DNA from: JADCRZ01 sp031399065
GTDB lineage: Bacteria > Bacteroidota > Bacteroidia > Chitinophagales > Chitinophagaceae
DNA length: 64,000 nucleotides
Reading direction: 5' to 3'
NCBI GenBank assembly: GCA_031399065.1
Contig: JANNOM010000013.1
Span: 62,001-126,000 of the forward strand
The notes beneath the pieces are model-generated. The model had not been told where the DNA came from, did not search any database, and worked only from the letters and a program-made list of their open reading frames with translations. Position numbers and translations under genes: made by a program. Below are positions 41,568 to 51,066 of this stretch, piece after piece. Positions within the stretch are counted from its first letter, which is position 1, and the number at the start of each line of letters is the position of its first letter.

Positions 41568-42710
41568 TTACTTTGAACTTATCCATTTTAAGCACACCGG
41601 CTTTTCTACCAATATACGTTTACCGGTATCAGTGAGCAGACCCGTACGCGCATCCCGACGGAAGATGACCACATCATTGCTATCCTGGTTGGCGACGAGC
41701 AAAAAGTTACCACTGGGGTCGAAATTAAAATTACGGGGTGTTTTGCCCAGGGTGGATTGAAAGCCTTTCAACGTGAGTTTACCCGAGGTGGGATTTATGG
41801 TAAAAATAGCGATAGCGTTGGACTGTGTCCGGTTGGAAGCATATAAAAATTTTCCATCAGAGGATACGTGAATGTCAGCAGACCCTTTTTTCCCGGTATA
41901 GTCGCCGGGGTGCGAAGAGATCGTTTGCAATTCGCTTAATTGGCTGTCGGCATAACTGAATACTGCCACGCTGCCTTCCATTTCCTGCATCAGGTAAACG
42001 AACTTTCCATTGGGGTGAAAAGATAGATGCCTGGGTCCTGCTCCGTCCTTTACTTTAAAAAAAGGTTGCCGGGAAGGGGAGAGTTGACCGTCACGATCAT
42101 TAAAATCGTACAGCACCACTTTGTCGGTACCGAGGTCGGGCACCAGCAGTTGTTTATAATCAGGTGAAAAAAAAGTGGAATGAACATGGGGCTTGGTCTG
42201 CCTGTCCGGATCTGTACCCTTGCCCTGGTGTTGTTTAATGCTTACCGCCTCGCCCAGCGATCCATCGGAACCAACGGGCAACACTGCCACGCTGCCACCG
42301 GTGTAATTGCCTGCTGTGACCCATTTACCGGTTTTATCGATTGCTACGAAGCAGGGATGGTCTCCGCCGGAACCATGTTTGTTCAGAAAGCTAAGGGTTC
42401 CTTTACTTTTATCGAAAGCGAAAGCAGCGATGCTGCCGGGATTATCCAGACTGCCGTTTTCGTTTACCGCGTAAACATATTTTTCGTCTGGCGAAACGGC
42501 CAGAAAAGAAGGATTATCTGTTTTAATTACACTCACAGGAGCAGCACTGCCTGTTGCGTGATCGAACCGGTAAACATATATGCCTTCGCTTTTCCCGGAT
42601 GTATAGGTGCCGATAAGGAGGAAGGGCGCTTTCTCCGAACCCGTTCCCGTTTGTGCCACTGCAATGGTGCTGAATAATGTAGCCATGGTAACAATTGATA
42701 ATTTCATCAT
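41568..42710 (-). CDS. secreted lactonase-family seven-bladed propeller protein
   Basis: A 380-residue 6-phosphogluconolactonase-like (Pgl/YbhE) beta-propeller with a signal peptide (residues 1-19, ending AVAQ), so it works outside the cytoplasm, unlike YbhE. Blade repeats are visible: LAVSPDEKYVYAVNENG, HVHSTFFSPDYKQLLVPDLGTDKV, HLSFHPNGKFVYLMQEMEGSVAVF, ADIHVSSDGKFLYASNRTQSNAI, RNFNFDPSGNFLLVANQDSNDVVIF. The RHLSFHP region carries the usual active-site arginine and histidine of the family. True substrate unknown. A GATATTTG element at 42740-42733 may be the -7 box. Confidence 0.88.
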   Translation of the reverse strand: MMKLSIVTMATLFSTIAVAQTGTGSEKAPFLLIGTYTSGKSEGIYVYRFDHATGSAAPVSVIKTDNPSFLAVSPDEKYVYAVNENGSLDNPGSIAAFAFDKSKGTLSFLNKHGSGGDHPCFVAIDKTGKWVTAGNYTGGSVAVLPVGSDGSLGEAVSIKQHQGKGTDPDRQTKPHVHSTFFSPDYKQLLVPDLGTDKVVLYDFNDRDGQLSPSRQPFFKVKDGAGPRHLSFHPNGKFVYLMQEMEGSVAVFSYADSQLSELQTISSHPGDYTGKKGSADIHVSSDGKFLYASNRTQSNAIAIFTINPTSGKLTLKGFQSTLGKTPRNFNFDPSGNFLLVANQDSNDVVIFRRDARTGLLTDTGKRILVEKPVCLKWISSK

Positions 42711-42885
42711 GCAAGCCTTGTTGAATGAAGCTCAAATATCGGTAGAACTTCCGTAAAAAAACATGCCTGTAAAACTAAAGAGGTTCATAGCGGCATTTAT
42801 ACCAAAATTTTACCGGTTTGTACAGATCACTTAACTTTAACAGCATTAGAACTGTTATGTTTTGCAGGTACACAAACCCACCACA

Positions 42886-44115
42886 ATGAATTATTCTTCA
42901 CTGATAGAGCAGGTAAGCAATTATATCACCGGCACTTTTACGGATCATGCAGGTCAGGCTTTGTATTATCATAACCTGAAACATACCGAACAGGTGGTAA
43001 ACAATGCAGGCAGGATAGCCACTCATTACAAGTTAAACGACCGTGATTATTTTACCGTGATCGCAGCAGCCTGGTTTCACGATATAGGGTATAACCTGGG
43101 ACAAACCGCCGGCCATGAAGCTACTGGCGCCGCCCTGGCAGATGATTTCCTGCGTCCGAGAGGGGTGGACGAACCTACGCTGCTTGCTATCCGCAACTGC
43201 ATACTTAGTACCCAGATGCCGCAGCGACCTGTTAACCTCTGCGAGCAGATCGTATGCGATGCCGACCTTTATCACCTGGGCACTGACAGTTTCCCCGGCA
43301 TGAATAAACTGATGCGAAAAGAGATGGAAGAAAGACTGGGCAGGAAAATAAGTAAGGGCGAATGGCGTAAAGGAGCTATCCGGCTCCTGGAACAGCATCA
43401 TTATCATACAGACTATGCCCGTCACCTGCTGGATGCCGGTAAGGCCGAAAACCTGCAGCAGTTGAATGAAAAGGAAAGGGAGGAAGATCCTGCCGCGCCT
43501 TCCCGGGCCTTGACACCACCTTCATCTACGTTATATAATGAAGGTCAGCCGAATAACATTGAAACAAAGAAGCCAAAATCCGACCGTCCCGATAAAGGCA
43601 TCGAGACCATGTTTCGCGTAAGTTCCAGTAATCATCAGCGACTAAGCGATATGGCAGATAATAAGGCTCATATTATGGTAACTACCACTTCCATTATCAT
43701 TTCTGTATTATTGAGCGTGTTGCTGCGCAAGCTGGAAGACAATCCCTACCTAACCATCCCCACCATGATGCTGCTGACCGTTTGCCTGGTTACGATGGTA
43801 TTTTCTATCCTGGCTACACGGCCCTCTCTGCCTCATGGTACATTTACCCAGGCTGATGTAGATAACCAAAAGGTAAACCTGCTTTTTTTCGGCAACTTTT
43901 ACCGGATGCCTTATAGAGATTATTATGCCGGTATGGAGAAAGTGATGGACGACCGGTCGTTCCTTTATGGCAGTCTTATTATGGATCTTTATTCCCAGGG
44001 CGTAGTGCTTGGACGAAAGTTCAGGCTGCTGCGTATAGCTTATAATGTGTTTATGTTTGGTATCGTAATTTCGGTGGTCGCTTTCGCGGTAAGTGCCGTG
44101 TTTTTTGCGCATTAA
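42886..44115 (+). CDS. HD-domain phosphohydrolase fused to a Pycsar-type transmembrane effector domain
   Basis: A 409-residue two-part protein. Residues 1-185 are an HD metal-dependent phosphohydrolase domain: His33 (NLKHTEQVV), His65-Asp66 (AAWFHDIGYN) and Asp125 (QIVCDADLYH) supply the metal site. A Pro/Ser-rich linker (200-235) leads to residues 240-409, matching the Pycsar effector transmembrane module (formerly DUF5706): FRVSSSNHQRLSDMADNKAHIMV, then two helices (about 265-281, 292-311), a soluble loop and a last helix (389-406). The TTG start at 42862 is possible but the ATG at 42886 fits the domain better. No nucleotide cyclase gene of the known kind is adjacent. The next gene is 17 bases downstream; it heads a four-gene operon. 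Confidence 0.82.
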   Translation: MNYSSLIEQVSNYITGTFTDHAGQALYYHNLKHTEQVVNNAGRIATHYKLNDRDYFTVIAAAWFHDIGYNLGQTAGHEATGAALADDFLRPRGVDEPTLLAIRNCILSTQMPQRPVNLCEQIVCDADLYHLGTDSFPGMNKLMRKEMEERLGRKISKGEWRKGAIRLLEQHHYHTDYARHLLDAGKAENLQQLNEKEREEDPAAPSRALTPPSSTLYNEGQPNNIETKKPKSDRPDKGIETMFRVSSSNHQRLSDMADNKAHIMVTTTSIIISVLLSVLLRKLEDNPYLTIPTMMLLTVCLVTMVFSILATRPSLPHGTFTQADVDNQKVNLLFFGNFYRMPYRDYYAGMEKVMDDRSFLYGSLIMDLYSQGVVLGRKFRLLRIAYNVFMFGIVISVVAFAVSAVFFAH

Positions 44116-44132
44116 TGTTTTAATCTACTATT

Positions 44133-45029
44133 ATGCTGACACCTATACACCGGTTATTACCTTTGCTGGCAACGGCTTTGCTGTTGGCCGCCGCCTGTTC
44201 TTCACCTGCGGAACAGAAGGAGAACGAGAAAGAAAAAGAGAAGGAGGCAGCCACCCTGAGCGAATACTATCTTGCCAATCCTGACAAATTCAACCTGCCG
44301 GAAAGCCTGCACGAAGTGTCCGGCATTACCTTCAGCAAAAACAACAACGACACAGTATACGCCATACAGGACGAAGAAGGTAAAGTGTTCCGGCTGGCAT
44401 GGAACGTAAAGAAGCAGTACAATTCCAAATTCGGTAAAAAAGGAGACTATGAAGATATCAGTATCCTCGGCAACCTGGTGGTGATACTTAAAAGTAACGG
44501 CACCCTTTATACATTCCCTTTTTCCGATGCTATATACGAAGAGGTAGACAGTGCCGTGGAATGGAAGCAACTGCTGCCGGAAGGGGAATATGAAGGTATG
44601 TACGGAGATGAACTGTCTGGCAAACTCTATGTTATTTGTAAAAACTGCCCGCAGGATAATAACCGCGACAGTGTTTCAGGCTATATTTTACAAGTAAAGG
44701 ATTCCGTTTACCCCGCAGGCAGCTTCCATATCAATGTAGAAGAAATTAAATCTTTCACCGGCAAGGTTAAACGCGGCTTTCGTCCTTCCGCCCTGGCGAA
44801 AAGTCCGCTTACGAACGACTGGTACATTCTTTCAGCGGTTAATAAACTATTGATCGTTACCGATGATACATGGAAAATAAAAGAGGTGGCAGACCTAAAT
44901 GGCAACCAGTTCAACCAGCCGGAAGGTATCTGCTTCGATGCAGCAGGCAACCTGTATATATCCAATGAAGGCGACGACCTTACTGAAGGTAACATTATAA
45001 AATTCGGGCATTTAACGAAACCAGAATAA
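44133..45029 (+). CDS. lipoprotein with SdiA-regulated (YjiK-like) propeller domain
   Basis: A 298-residue lipoprotein with Cys22 after LLLAAAC and a highly charged Glu/Lys spacer (ENEKEKEKE). The rest matches the SdiA-regulated/YjiK beta-propeller group: LPESLHEVSGITFSKNNNDTVYAIQDEEGKVFRL, GDYEDISILGNLVVILKSNGTLYTF, LPEGEYEGMYGD and the terminal FNQPEGICFDAAGNLYISNEGD. Five or more conserved acidic residues line such propellers and may bind calcium. Function unknown; some relatives are phytase-like. It is the second gene of the operon, 17 bases after the HD/Pycsar gene and 10 before the phosphoesterase-barrel gene. Confidence 0.82.
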   Translation: MLTPIHRLLPLLATALLLAAACSSPAEQKENEKEKEKEAATLSEYYLANPDKFNLPESLHEVSGITFSKNNNDTVYAIQDEEGKVFRLAWNVKKQYNSKFGKKGDYEDISILGNLVVILKSNGTLYTFPFSDAIYEEVDSAVEWKQLLPEGEYEGMYGDELSGKLYVICKNCPQDNNRDSVSGYILQVKDSVYPAGSFHINVEEIKSFTGKVKRGFRPSALAKSPLTNDWYILSAVNKLLIVTDDTWKIKEVADLNGNQFNQPEGICFDAAGNLYISNEGDDLTEGNIIKFGHLTKPE

Positions 45030-45039
45030 CAATCAATAA

Positions 45040-48000
45040 ATGAAATATTTTTTACTACTATTCTCTTTATTCCTTTATTTGTTCACCCAGGCGCAGGATA
45101 GTGTCCGTTACCGGGTGATCTTAATAGGCGATGCCGGGGAAATGAACATCCGTCAGCGTAAAACATTAGACGATGCGGCAGCCCATATCCTTCCGGATAA
45201 AACTTCTGTATTATTTCTCGGAGATAATATTTATCCCCATGGCATGCCCCTTCCGGGAAGTAAAGAGGAAAAACGGGCACAGGAAATTATAAGTTCTCAA
45301 TATAAACCCATGCGGGCCAAAGGAGCCCCTGTATATTTTATACCCGGCAATCATGACTGGGACCGGTCTGGTCCGGAGGGTCTGGCGAGGATAAAAAGCC
45401 AGTGGGCGTTTCTGGAAGAACAGGGAGACTCCCTGCTAAAGCTGGTGCCCCGCAACGGCTGTCCTGATCCGGTAGCCATCCCACTTACCGACAGCCTCAC
45501 CATTGTCGCTTTCGACAGCGAATGGTGGTTATTTCCCTACAGTAAAGTAAACCCCGAAGCGGAATGCGATTGTAAAACGAATGCGGATATCGTGTCCCGT
45601 CTCCAGCAACTGGCCGACAAGAACAGGCACAACGTGGTGCTGCTGGCTTCGCACCATCCCTTCCAGACCTATGGTGTGCATGGAGGCAGGTTTACGTTAA
45701 AAGATCATATTTTCCCGCTTACTGCGGTCAATAAAAACCTGTATATACCCTTACCCGGTATCGGATCGCTGTATCCTTTTCTTCGATCCACTTTTTCCAA
45801 TCCGGAAGATGTTAAACATCCCTTGTACCGGAATATGATCCGTAGCGTGGATGGTGCTTTCGGCCGTTTTCCCAACCTGTTGCATGTGTCGGGTCACGAA
45901 CATGGGCTGCAGTTTATTAAAAACACCCAGGTGCAGATCGTGAGCGGGGCCGGTGCTAAACGTTCCAACGCCAGAAAAGGGATGGGCTCCGTGTACGCTG
46001 ATGCCACACAGGGATATGTTACGGTGGATATGATGGATAACAATACCTTATCACTTCATTTCTATACCTGGGCGAGCGATACGCTGGGCAATACTTATAA
46101 CGACACACTGCTTTATACCACTGTAAATATAAAAGACCTGCCCGTTCCTGAAAGAATAAAGTCAGACAGCGTGGTGGTGCAGGTACATCCTTCCTACGCC
46201 GGCAAATCAGGTGCCCACCATTTTTTCTTCGGAAAAAATTACCGGGAGGAATGGGCCGTTCCCGTCACCCTGCCCGTGTTAAGACTCAGCGAATTGCACG
46301 GGGGCCTTACGCCCTTGCAGGAAGGTGGCGGTATGCAGTCGAAATCGCTGCGACTGGCCGACCCTTCCGGTAAAGAATGGGTGATGAGAAGCGTGGAGAA
46401 AACGCCGGATGCATTACTGCCGACTGCTTTCATGGAAACGTTCGCCCGCGATTGGCTGGATGATGTTACCAGTGCACAGCATCCCTTTTCTGCACTAGCC
46501 GTACCGCCCATTGCGCAGGCCGTAAAAGTACCGCATGCCCACCCGGTGATCGGCGTGGTATCACCGGATAAAAACCTGGGTATTCATGAAAGGAAATTTG
46601 CCGGACTGGTGATGTTGCTCGAGGAGCGCGAACCGCTGGGAGAATCGGACAATACGCTTAAAATGATGAAGAACCTGCAAAAGGACAATGACGATAAAGC
46701 GGATGGGAAAGAATTTCTGCGGGCCCGTATGCTGGATGCGTTGCTGGGCGACTGGGACCGCCATGCAGACCAGTGGCGCTGGTATAACAAGGCGGACGAC
46801 AAGCATAAAAAATACATAGGGGTGCCGCGCGACAGGGACCAGGTATTTCATCTGACCCAGGGGCTTATTCCCAAATTGGCTTCCAAAGAATATGTATTGC
46901 CCACGCTCCGGAACTTCGATGAAGGTATCAGGCGGGTGGACTGGCTGCTATTTAAAACAGGATTTATCAATGCCTATCCCCAGTTCCAGTTTAGCCGGGA
47001 TGATTGGACCCAAGAGGCCTTCCGTTTTCAGAAGATGGTGACCGATTCCGCTCTGGAAGCAGGACTGGCAGCCATGCCAAGGCCGGTATATGAGATCCGC
47101 CATGGAGAGTTGCTGCATAAATTGAAGATGCGCCGGGAGCACCTGCCTGCCGCGATGGACAGGTATTACCGGTTTATCCAGAAAGTGGCGGATATACGCA
47201 CCAGCGATAAAAACGAACGGGTAAAGATAACCGGTAGCCCGGATGGCGACCTGCAGGTAATCGTCCATAAGATCAGTAAATCCGGAGAGATAGAAGAGGA
47301 ACTGATGGATAAAACATACGACCGGCATTTAACCAAAGAAGTTAGAATATATACGGGTAATGGAAACGATAGTGTAATACTGGACAACAGTACTTCGTCC
47401 ATTAAACTCCGCCTCATAGGCGGTGGGGATACCAAGCATTATGCCGTACGTTCTTCCAGGAAAAAAGTGTTCCTGTATAACCGGAACAATGCTTCCGTTT
47501 TTTCCGGCGATAGTTCCCGCATTCGCAAAACGATATCGGATGATAGCCTGAATACGGCTTTTACACCGGTAAATTTGTATAATACCCTGATGCCGCTTGT
47601 TTCCGTCGGAATAAATGCCGATGATGGTTTTATACTGGGGGCTGGATTTAAAAATACCCGCCAGGAAGGATTCCGTAAATATCCCTATGCGGGCCTGCAG
47701 CAATTATTAGTGGCACATTCATTTTCCACTAACGCCTATAAACTGCGCTATACCGGCGAGTGGATCGAATGGCGAGGCAAAGCCGACCTGGTGATCCATG
47801 CGCTGATAAAGGCACCCAACAATACCGTCAACTTCTTCGGGCGTGGCAATACAACCATATTGGATAAAACGGGCAATTACGTAAACTATCACCGCACCCG
47901 CTTTGCCACTTACCAGCTAGATCCCGCCTTCCGCTGGAGAAATAAAAAGGGTTCTTCCGTGAGCATAGGGCCTTCCTTGTATTATTACCGTTTTGACGCG

Positions 48001-48642
48001 GATGATAATAAAGGAAGATTTATCAATAACGTATCGCAAATAGGTTCTTACGACAGCAGCACGATCGGTGAAAACAAATTGCATCTTGGTTTTGTTACAC
48101 AATATCTGAGTGACAAACGTAATAGCAAAATACTTCCGCAGTGGGGCACGTATGTTAATATCCGTTTACAGGTTTATAAAGGTATAGGCGAATACGCCGG
48201 CGATTTTGCGCAACTGATACCTGAAGTGGCATTGTATAAAAGCATCGGTCCGGGGTCGGCCATAGTGATCGCCGAACGGATAGGGGGCGCGATCAGCGTC
48301 GGTAAAACGGCTTTTTACCAGTCGGCCTTTCTCGGTGGCCAGGAAAACCTGCTAGGGTATCGCCAGTACCGTTTTGCGGGCAGACACAGTTTATACAATA
48401 ACCTCGAAATGCGCATCAGGCTGGCCAATATTGCCAGTTATATTCTGCCCGGACAGGTAGGATTAAGCGGTTTCTGGGATGTGGGCAGGGTATGGGAAAA
48501 AAACGAGGATTCGGATAAATGGCATAGCGGTGTCGGCGGAGGCATTTATTTTGTGCCAGCGTCTATTGCTTCCTTTAACTTTGCCATGGGATATTCCAGG
48601 GAAGGATGGTATCCCTATTTTACCATGGGATTCAGATTCTAA
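45040..48642 (+). CDS. calcineurin-like phosphoesterase, kinase-like region and outer-membrane barrel in one protein
   Basis: A 1200-residue exported protein (signal 1-18, ending FTQAQ). Residues 22-330 are a calcineurin-like metallophosphoesterase: Asp31 (LIGDAGEMN), Asp62 (FLGDNIYPHG), Asn104-His105 (IPGNHDWDR), ASHHPFQTYG and SGHEHG, so both metal sites look complete. Residues 430-605 show a kinase-like pattern: KSLRL...KEWVMRSVEK (Lys454), ALLGDWDRHADQWRWY (Asp573, His575) and YIGVPRDRDQVF (Asp598, Asp600), reminiscent of FAM20/CotH/HipA catalytic loops. From about 855 to the final Phe, a BamA/TamA-like 16-strand barrel follows. The middle reading is my inference; the two ends are clear. 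It would sit in the outer membrane with the phosphoesterase on one face. Confidence 0.85.
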   Translation: MKYFLLLFSLFLYLFTQAQDSVRYRVILIGDAGEMNIRQRKTLDDAAAHILPDKTSVLFLGDNIYPHGMPLPGSKEEKRAQEIISSQYKPMRAKGAPVYFIPGNHDWDRSGPEGLARIKSQWAFLEEQGDSLLKLVPRNGCPDPVAIPLTDSLTIVAFDSEWWLFPYSKVNPEAECDCKTNADIVSRLQQLADKNRHNVVLLASHHPFQTYGVHGGRFTLKDHIFPLTAVNKNLYIPLPGIGSLYPFLRSTFSNPEDVKHPLYRNMIRSVDGAFGRFPNLLHVSGHEHGLQFIKNTQVQIVSGAGAKRSNARKGMGSVYADATQGYVTVDMMDNNTLSLHFYTWASDTLGNTYNDTLLYTTVNIKDLPVPERIKSDSVVVQVHPSYAGKSGAHHFFFGKNYREEWAVPVTLPVLRLSELHGGLTPLQEGGGMQSKSLRLADPSGKEWVMRSVEKTPDALLPTAFMETFARDWLDDVTSAQHPFSALAVPPIAQAVKVPHAHPVIGVVSPDKNLGIHERKFAGLVMLLEEREPLGESDNTLKMMKNLQKDNDDKADGKEFLRARMLDALLGDWDRHADQWRWYNKADDKHKKYIGVPRDRDQVFHLTQGLIPKLASKEYVLPTLRNFDEGIRRVDWLLFKTGFINAYPQFQFSRDDWTQEAFRFQKMVTDSALEAGLAAMPRPVYEIRHGELLHKLKMRREHLPAAMDRYYRFIQKVADIRTSDKNERVKITGSPDGDLQVIVHKISKSGEIEEELMDKTYDRHLTKEVRIYTGNGNDSVILDNSTSSIKLRLIGGGDTKHYAVRSSRKKVFLYNRNNASVFSGDSSRIRKTISDDSLNTAFTPVNLYNTLMPLVSVGINADDGFILGAGFKNTRQEGFRKYPYAGLQQLLVAHSFSTNAYKLRYTGEWIEWRGKADLVIHALIKAPNNTVNFFGRGNTTILDKTGNYVNYHRTRFATYQLDPAFRWRNKKGSSVSIGPSLYYYRFDADDNKGRFINNVSQIGSYDSSTIGENKLHLGFVTQYLSDKRNSKILPQWGTYVNIRLQVYKGIGEYAGDFAQLIPEVALYKSIGPGSAIVIAERIGGAISVGKTAFYQSAFLGGQENLLGYRQYRFAGRHSLYNNLEMRIRLANIASYILPGQVGLSGFWDVGRVWEKNEDSDKWHSGVGGGIYFVPASIASFNFAMGYSREGWYPYFTMGFRF

Positions 48643-48644
48643 TT

Positions 48645-51065
48645 ATGCATACAGAAGTACTTAATATGGCTCCTAACGTGCCACCCGGGAACTTCCCCGA
48701 GTCGGTACTCTCTTTTCGTCCCTTTATCAATTACCTTAAAAAGCGAAAAGACAATAAAGACAATCATAAAGCGGGTTTTTTTGCTTATATAACAAGTGAA
48801 TTTGAAAAATATCCGGAACTGCAGCAGGCCGTCGAAGTAGAGGAAATGTATAAGTACCAGGGTTTGCTCGAACTGATTTACAACTGCCTTTCCCCTATGA
48901 TAGAGGATGAAGAAAAACATCTATGGGCCCTGAGCCAGCCACTCAATCCGAATGTGTTTTTCAGCACACAGGCATTTTATAGCCTGGTGGTGAATATGTC
49001 TACCGGCTCGCTCCGTAAATCGATCGCTTCCAAAACAGTGGAAGAAATTACGGAAAACCAGCAGCGATTTTGCTACTCGATCATCCTGGAAAGATGTTAC
49101 GGCCTTCCCGGTTATTTCAAGCATGAGACAGTATATTCGCTGGAGAATGAAAATACGGGGTTAATGCATTACCATAAAATGAAGATGGATACCCGGTTTA
49201 TCGAAGTGCAGGCTAAAAGCGGTTTCCCCGACTTTGATATCAGGCTGCTGCAATCCGGTGACAACTACGATCATGATGCCCTGCTGCCGCTTCTCCGGGA
49301 AAAATTGCCTTTACACCTGTTTACCTTTGAAGGTGTAAGCATCGTAAGTATCACAGATATAACCGTACAGTACGCCATCGATAATATCAGGAACAGTATC
49401 CTTAACCGTGCTTCACTGGAGGATGAACACTGCTTTTACAGTGTTATCCACTGGCTTAAAACGATCGTGGCCAGTAACGATATAGAATTTGGAATACTTC
49501 CGGTACTGCAGATCAATAATAAACTCATATTCGATGAAAGCACCTGCTCACATAGCGTGCTTATGGAAACCGCCCGTCAGTTTACCGATGCGGAATCTGT
49601 ATACCTTTCCATGGCCGAAAATTATTTTAAAGACCCCAAACGCGTATTCTGGGGTAAAGTAGAAGAGGGAGATGAACATAAAAAAGTATATTTAAAAATA
49701 TTAAAAGCGGCCGGAGTCAAAAGTTATGCACTGATCCCGCTGAACTATAACTCTACACTGGCCGGGGTGCTGGAAGTGTATACCAATCAAACTGATCTGC
49801 TCACGGAAGCCCTGCTGGCACTGTTAGACCCTGTAATACCGCTGCTTTCGCAGTTGCTCAAAAATAGTATCGGCGAGTTTAACGAGTGCGTCAACCAGGT
49901 GATACGGGAAAAGTTTACCTCTCTGCAGCCCGCTGTGCAGTGGAAATTCAACCAGGTCGCCTGGCACTACATCAGGGATATGCACCTTTTGCAAAAACGG
50001 GTAGACATAGAAGAGATTGATTTCGGGAATGTATTTCCGCTCTACGGCGCAGTAGATATCCGCAATTCGACCATCGAGCGTAATGCCGCACTCATCAGGG
50101 ATTTTAAAGTGCAGTTCAATGTATTGGCCGGCGTATTGAAGGAATTAAAACAGTTATCAGGGTTCGGACTGATCGATGAAAAGATATTCCTTACTCAAAC
50201 ATGGATGCCTATCCTGGATGGTCCCTCGGGTGGTAACCAGGAGATAAGGCTGAACGATTTTTTTGAAAATAATATACACCCTTTCCTCAGGCAGTTTGCC
50301 AAAGGCAACCCGGAATATACCCGGATCACCGAAAAATATTTTGATGCCATTGATGATAAAACGGGTATCGCTTTTGAAAGCCGCCGCCAGCTCGAAACTT
50401 CGATGAACACCGTAATATCTTCCGTGAACTCTTACCTGGAAAGCATGAAAACGGAAATACAACAGGCTTATCCCAGCTACTTCGAGAAGTTCCGGACAGA
50501 CGGGGTGGAGTATGATATTTATATCGGTCAGTCCATAGCCCCTGACAAACCCTTCAGCGAAATATACCTGAAAAATCTCCGTCTGCTGCAACTCACTTCT
50601 ATGGCCGCCATCGCGAAGCTTTCGCATGCGATGATAGAACATCTTCCCAAACGAGTGGAAACGACACAACTGATCTTCATTCATTCGAGTCCGATAGATA
50701 TCAAATTCCGGACAGACGAGAAGCGCTTTGATGTGGAGGGGGCTTATAATATCCGGTATCATATCATCAAGAAGCGCATCGATAAAGTGCGGATAAAGGT
50801 TACCAAAGAAAGACTGACACAGCCCAATAAGATAGCAATCGTATATTTCAGTCAGAAAGAAGCGGAGGAGCAGACCGGTTATATCAGGTACCTGCAGCAG
50901 CAGCATCTGCTTAGCGACGACCTTGAAGAGCTGGAACTGGAAGAGTTGCAGGGCGTAAATGGTCTGAAAGCATTACGGGTGGGAGTGGTGCAGGACAGTG
51001 ATAAAGCCACCAACGATATGATCAACCGGTTACTTAAGGAAGATAGTTTGAAGATCGGAGAGTAA
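48645..51065 (+). CDS. large GAF-like protein of unknown function
   Basis: An 806-residue cytoplasmic-looking protein (no signal peptide or membrane helix). An N-terminal helical segment (residues 1-240) is followed by a GAF-like region at about 260-400 (HCFYSVIHWLKTIVASNDIEFGILPVLQI ... SYALIPLNYNSTLAGVLEVYT, as separate blocks). At 462-480 it has VFPLYGAVDIRNSTIERN, which looks faintly like the first metal-binding motif of class III nucleotide cyclases, but the rest of a cyclase is not convincing. A long helical part and a basic beta-rich C-terminus (IRYHIIKKRIDKVRIKVTKERL) close it. The start at 48606 would overlap the upstream gene; ATG 48645 follows that stop by two bases and is preferred. 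Last gene of the operon. Confidence 0.65.
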   Translation: MHTEVLNMAPNVPPGNFPESVLSFRPFINYLKKRKDNKDNHKAGFFAYITSEFEKYPELQQAVEVEEMYKYQGLLELIYNCLSPMIEDEEKHLWALSQPLNPNVFFSTQAFYSLVVNMSTGSLRKSIASKTVEEITENQQRFCYSIILERCYGLPGYFKHETVYSLENENTGLMHYHKMKMDTRFIEVQAKSGFPDFDIRLLQSGDNYDHDALLPLLREKLPLHLFTFEGVSIVSITDITVQYAIDNIRNSILNRASLEDEHCFYSVIHWLKTIVASNDIEFGILPVLQINNKLIFDESTCSHSVLMETARQFTDAESVYLSMAENYFKDPKRVFWGKVEEGDEHKKVYLKILKAAGVKSYALIPLNYNSTLAGVLEVYTNQTDLLTEALLALLDPVIPLLSQLLKNSIGEFNECVNQVIREKFTSLQPAVQWKFNQVAWHYIRDMHLLQKRVDIEEIDFGNVFPLYGAVDIRNSTIERNAALIRDFKVQFNVLAGVLKELKQLSGFGLIDEKIFLTQTWMPILDGPSGGNQEIRLNDFFENNIHPFLRQFAKGNPEYTRITEKYFDAIDDKTGIAFESRRQLETSMNTVISSVNSYLESMKTEIQQAYPSYFEKFRTDGVEYDIYIGQSIAPDKPFSEIYLKNLRLLQLTSMAAIAKLSHAMIEHLPKRVETTQLIFIHSSPIDIKFRTDEKRFDVEGAYNIRYHIIKKRIDKVRIKVTKERLTQPNKIAIVYFSQKEAEEQTGYIRYLQQQHLLSDDLEELELEELQGVNGLKALRVGVVQDSDKATNDMINRLLKEDSLKIGE

Positions 51066-51066
51066 A

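Noticed and set aside
42862..44115. A complete standard Pycsar defence operon
   Set aside because: The effector-like module is present but no neighbouring protein shows a convincing cyclase domain.
50157..50906. 249-codon minus-strand frame within the GAF-like gene
   Set aside because: Antisense shadow; no signal, motif or ribosome-binding support.
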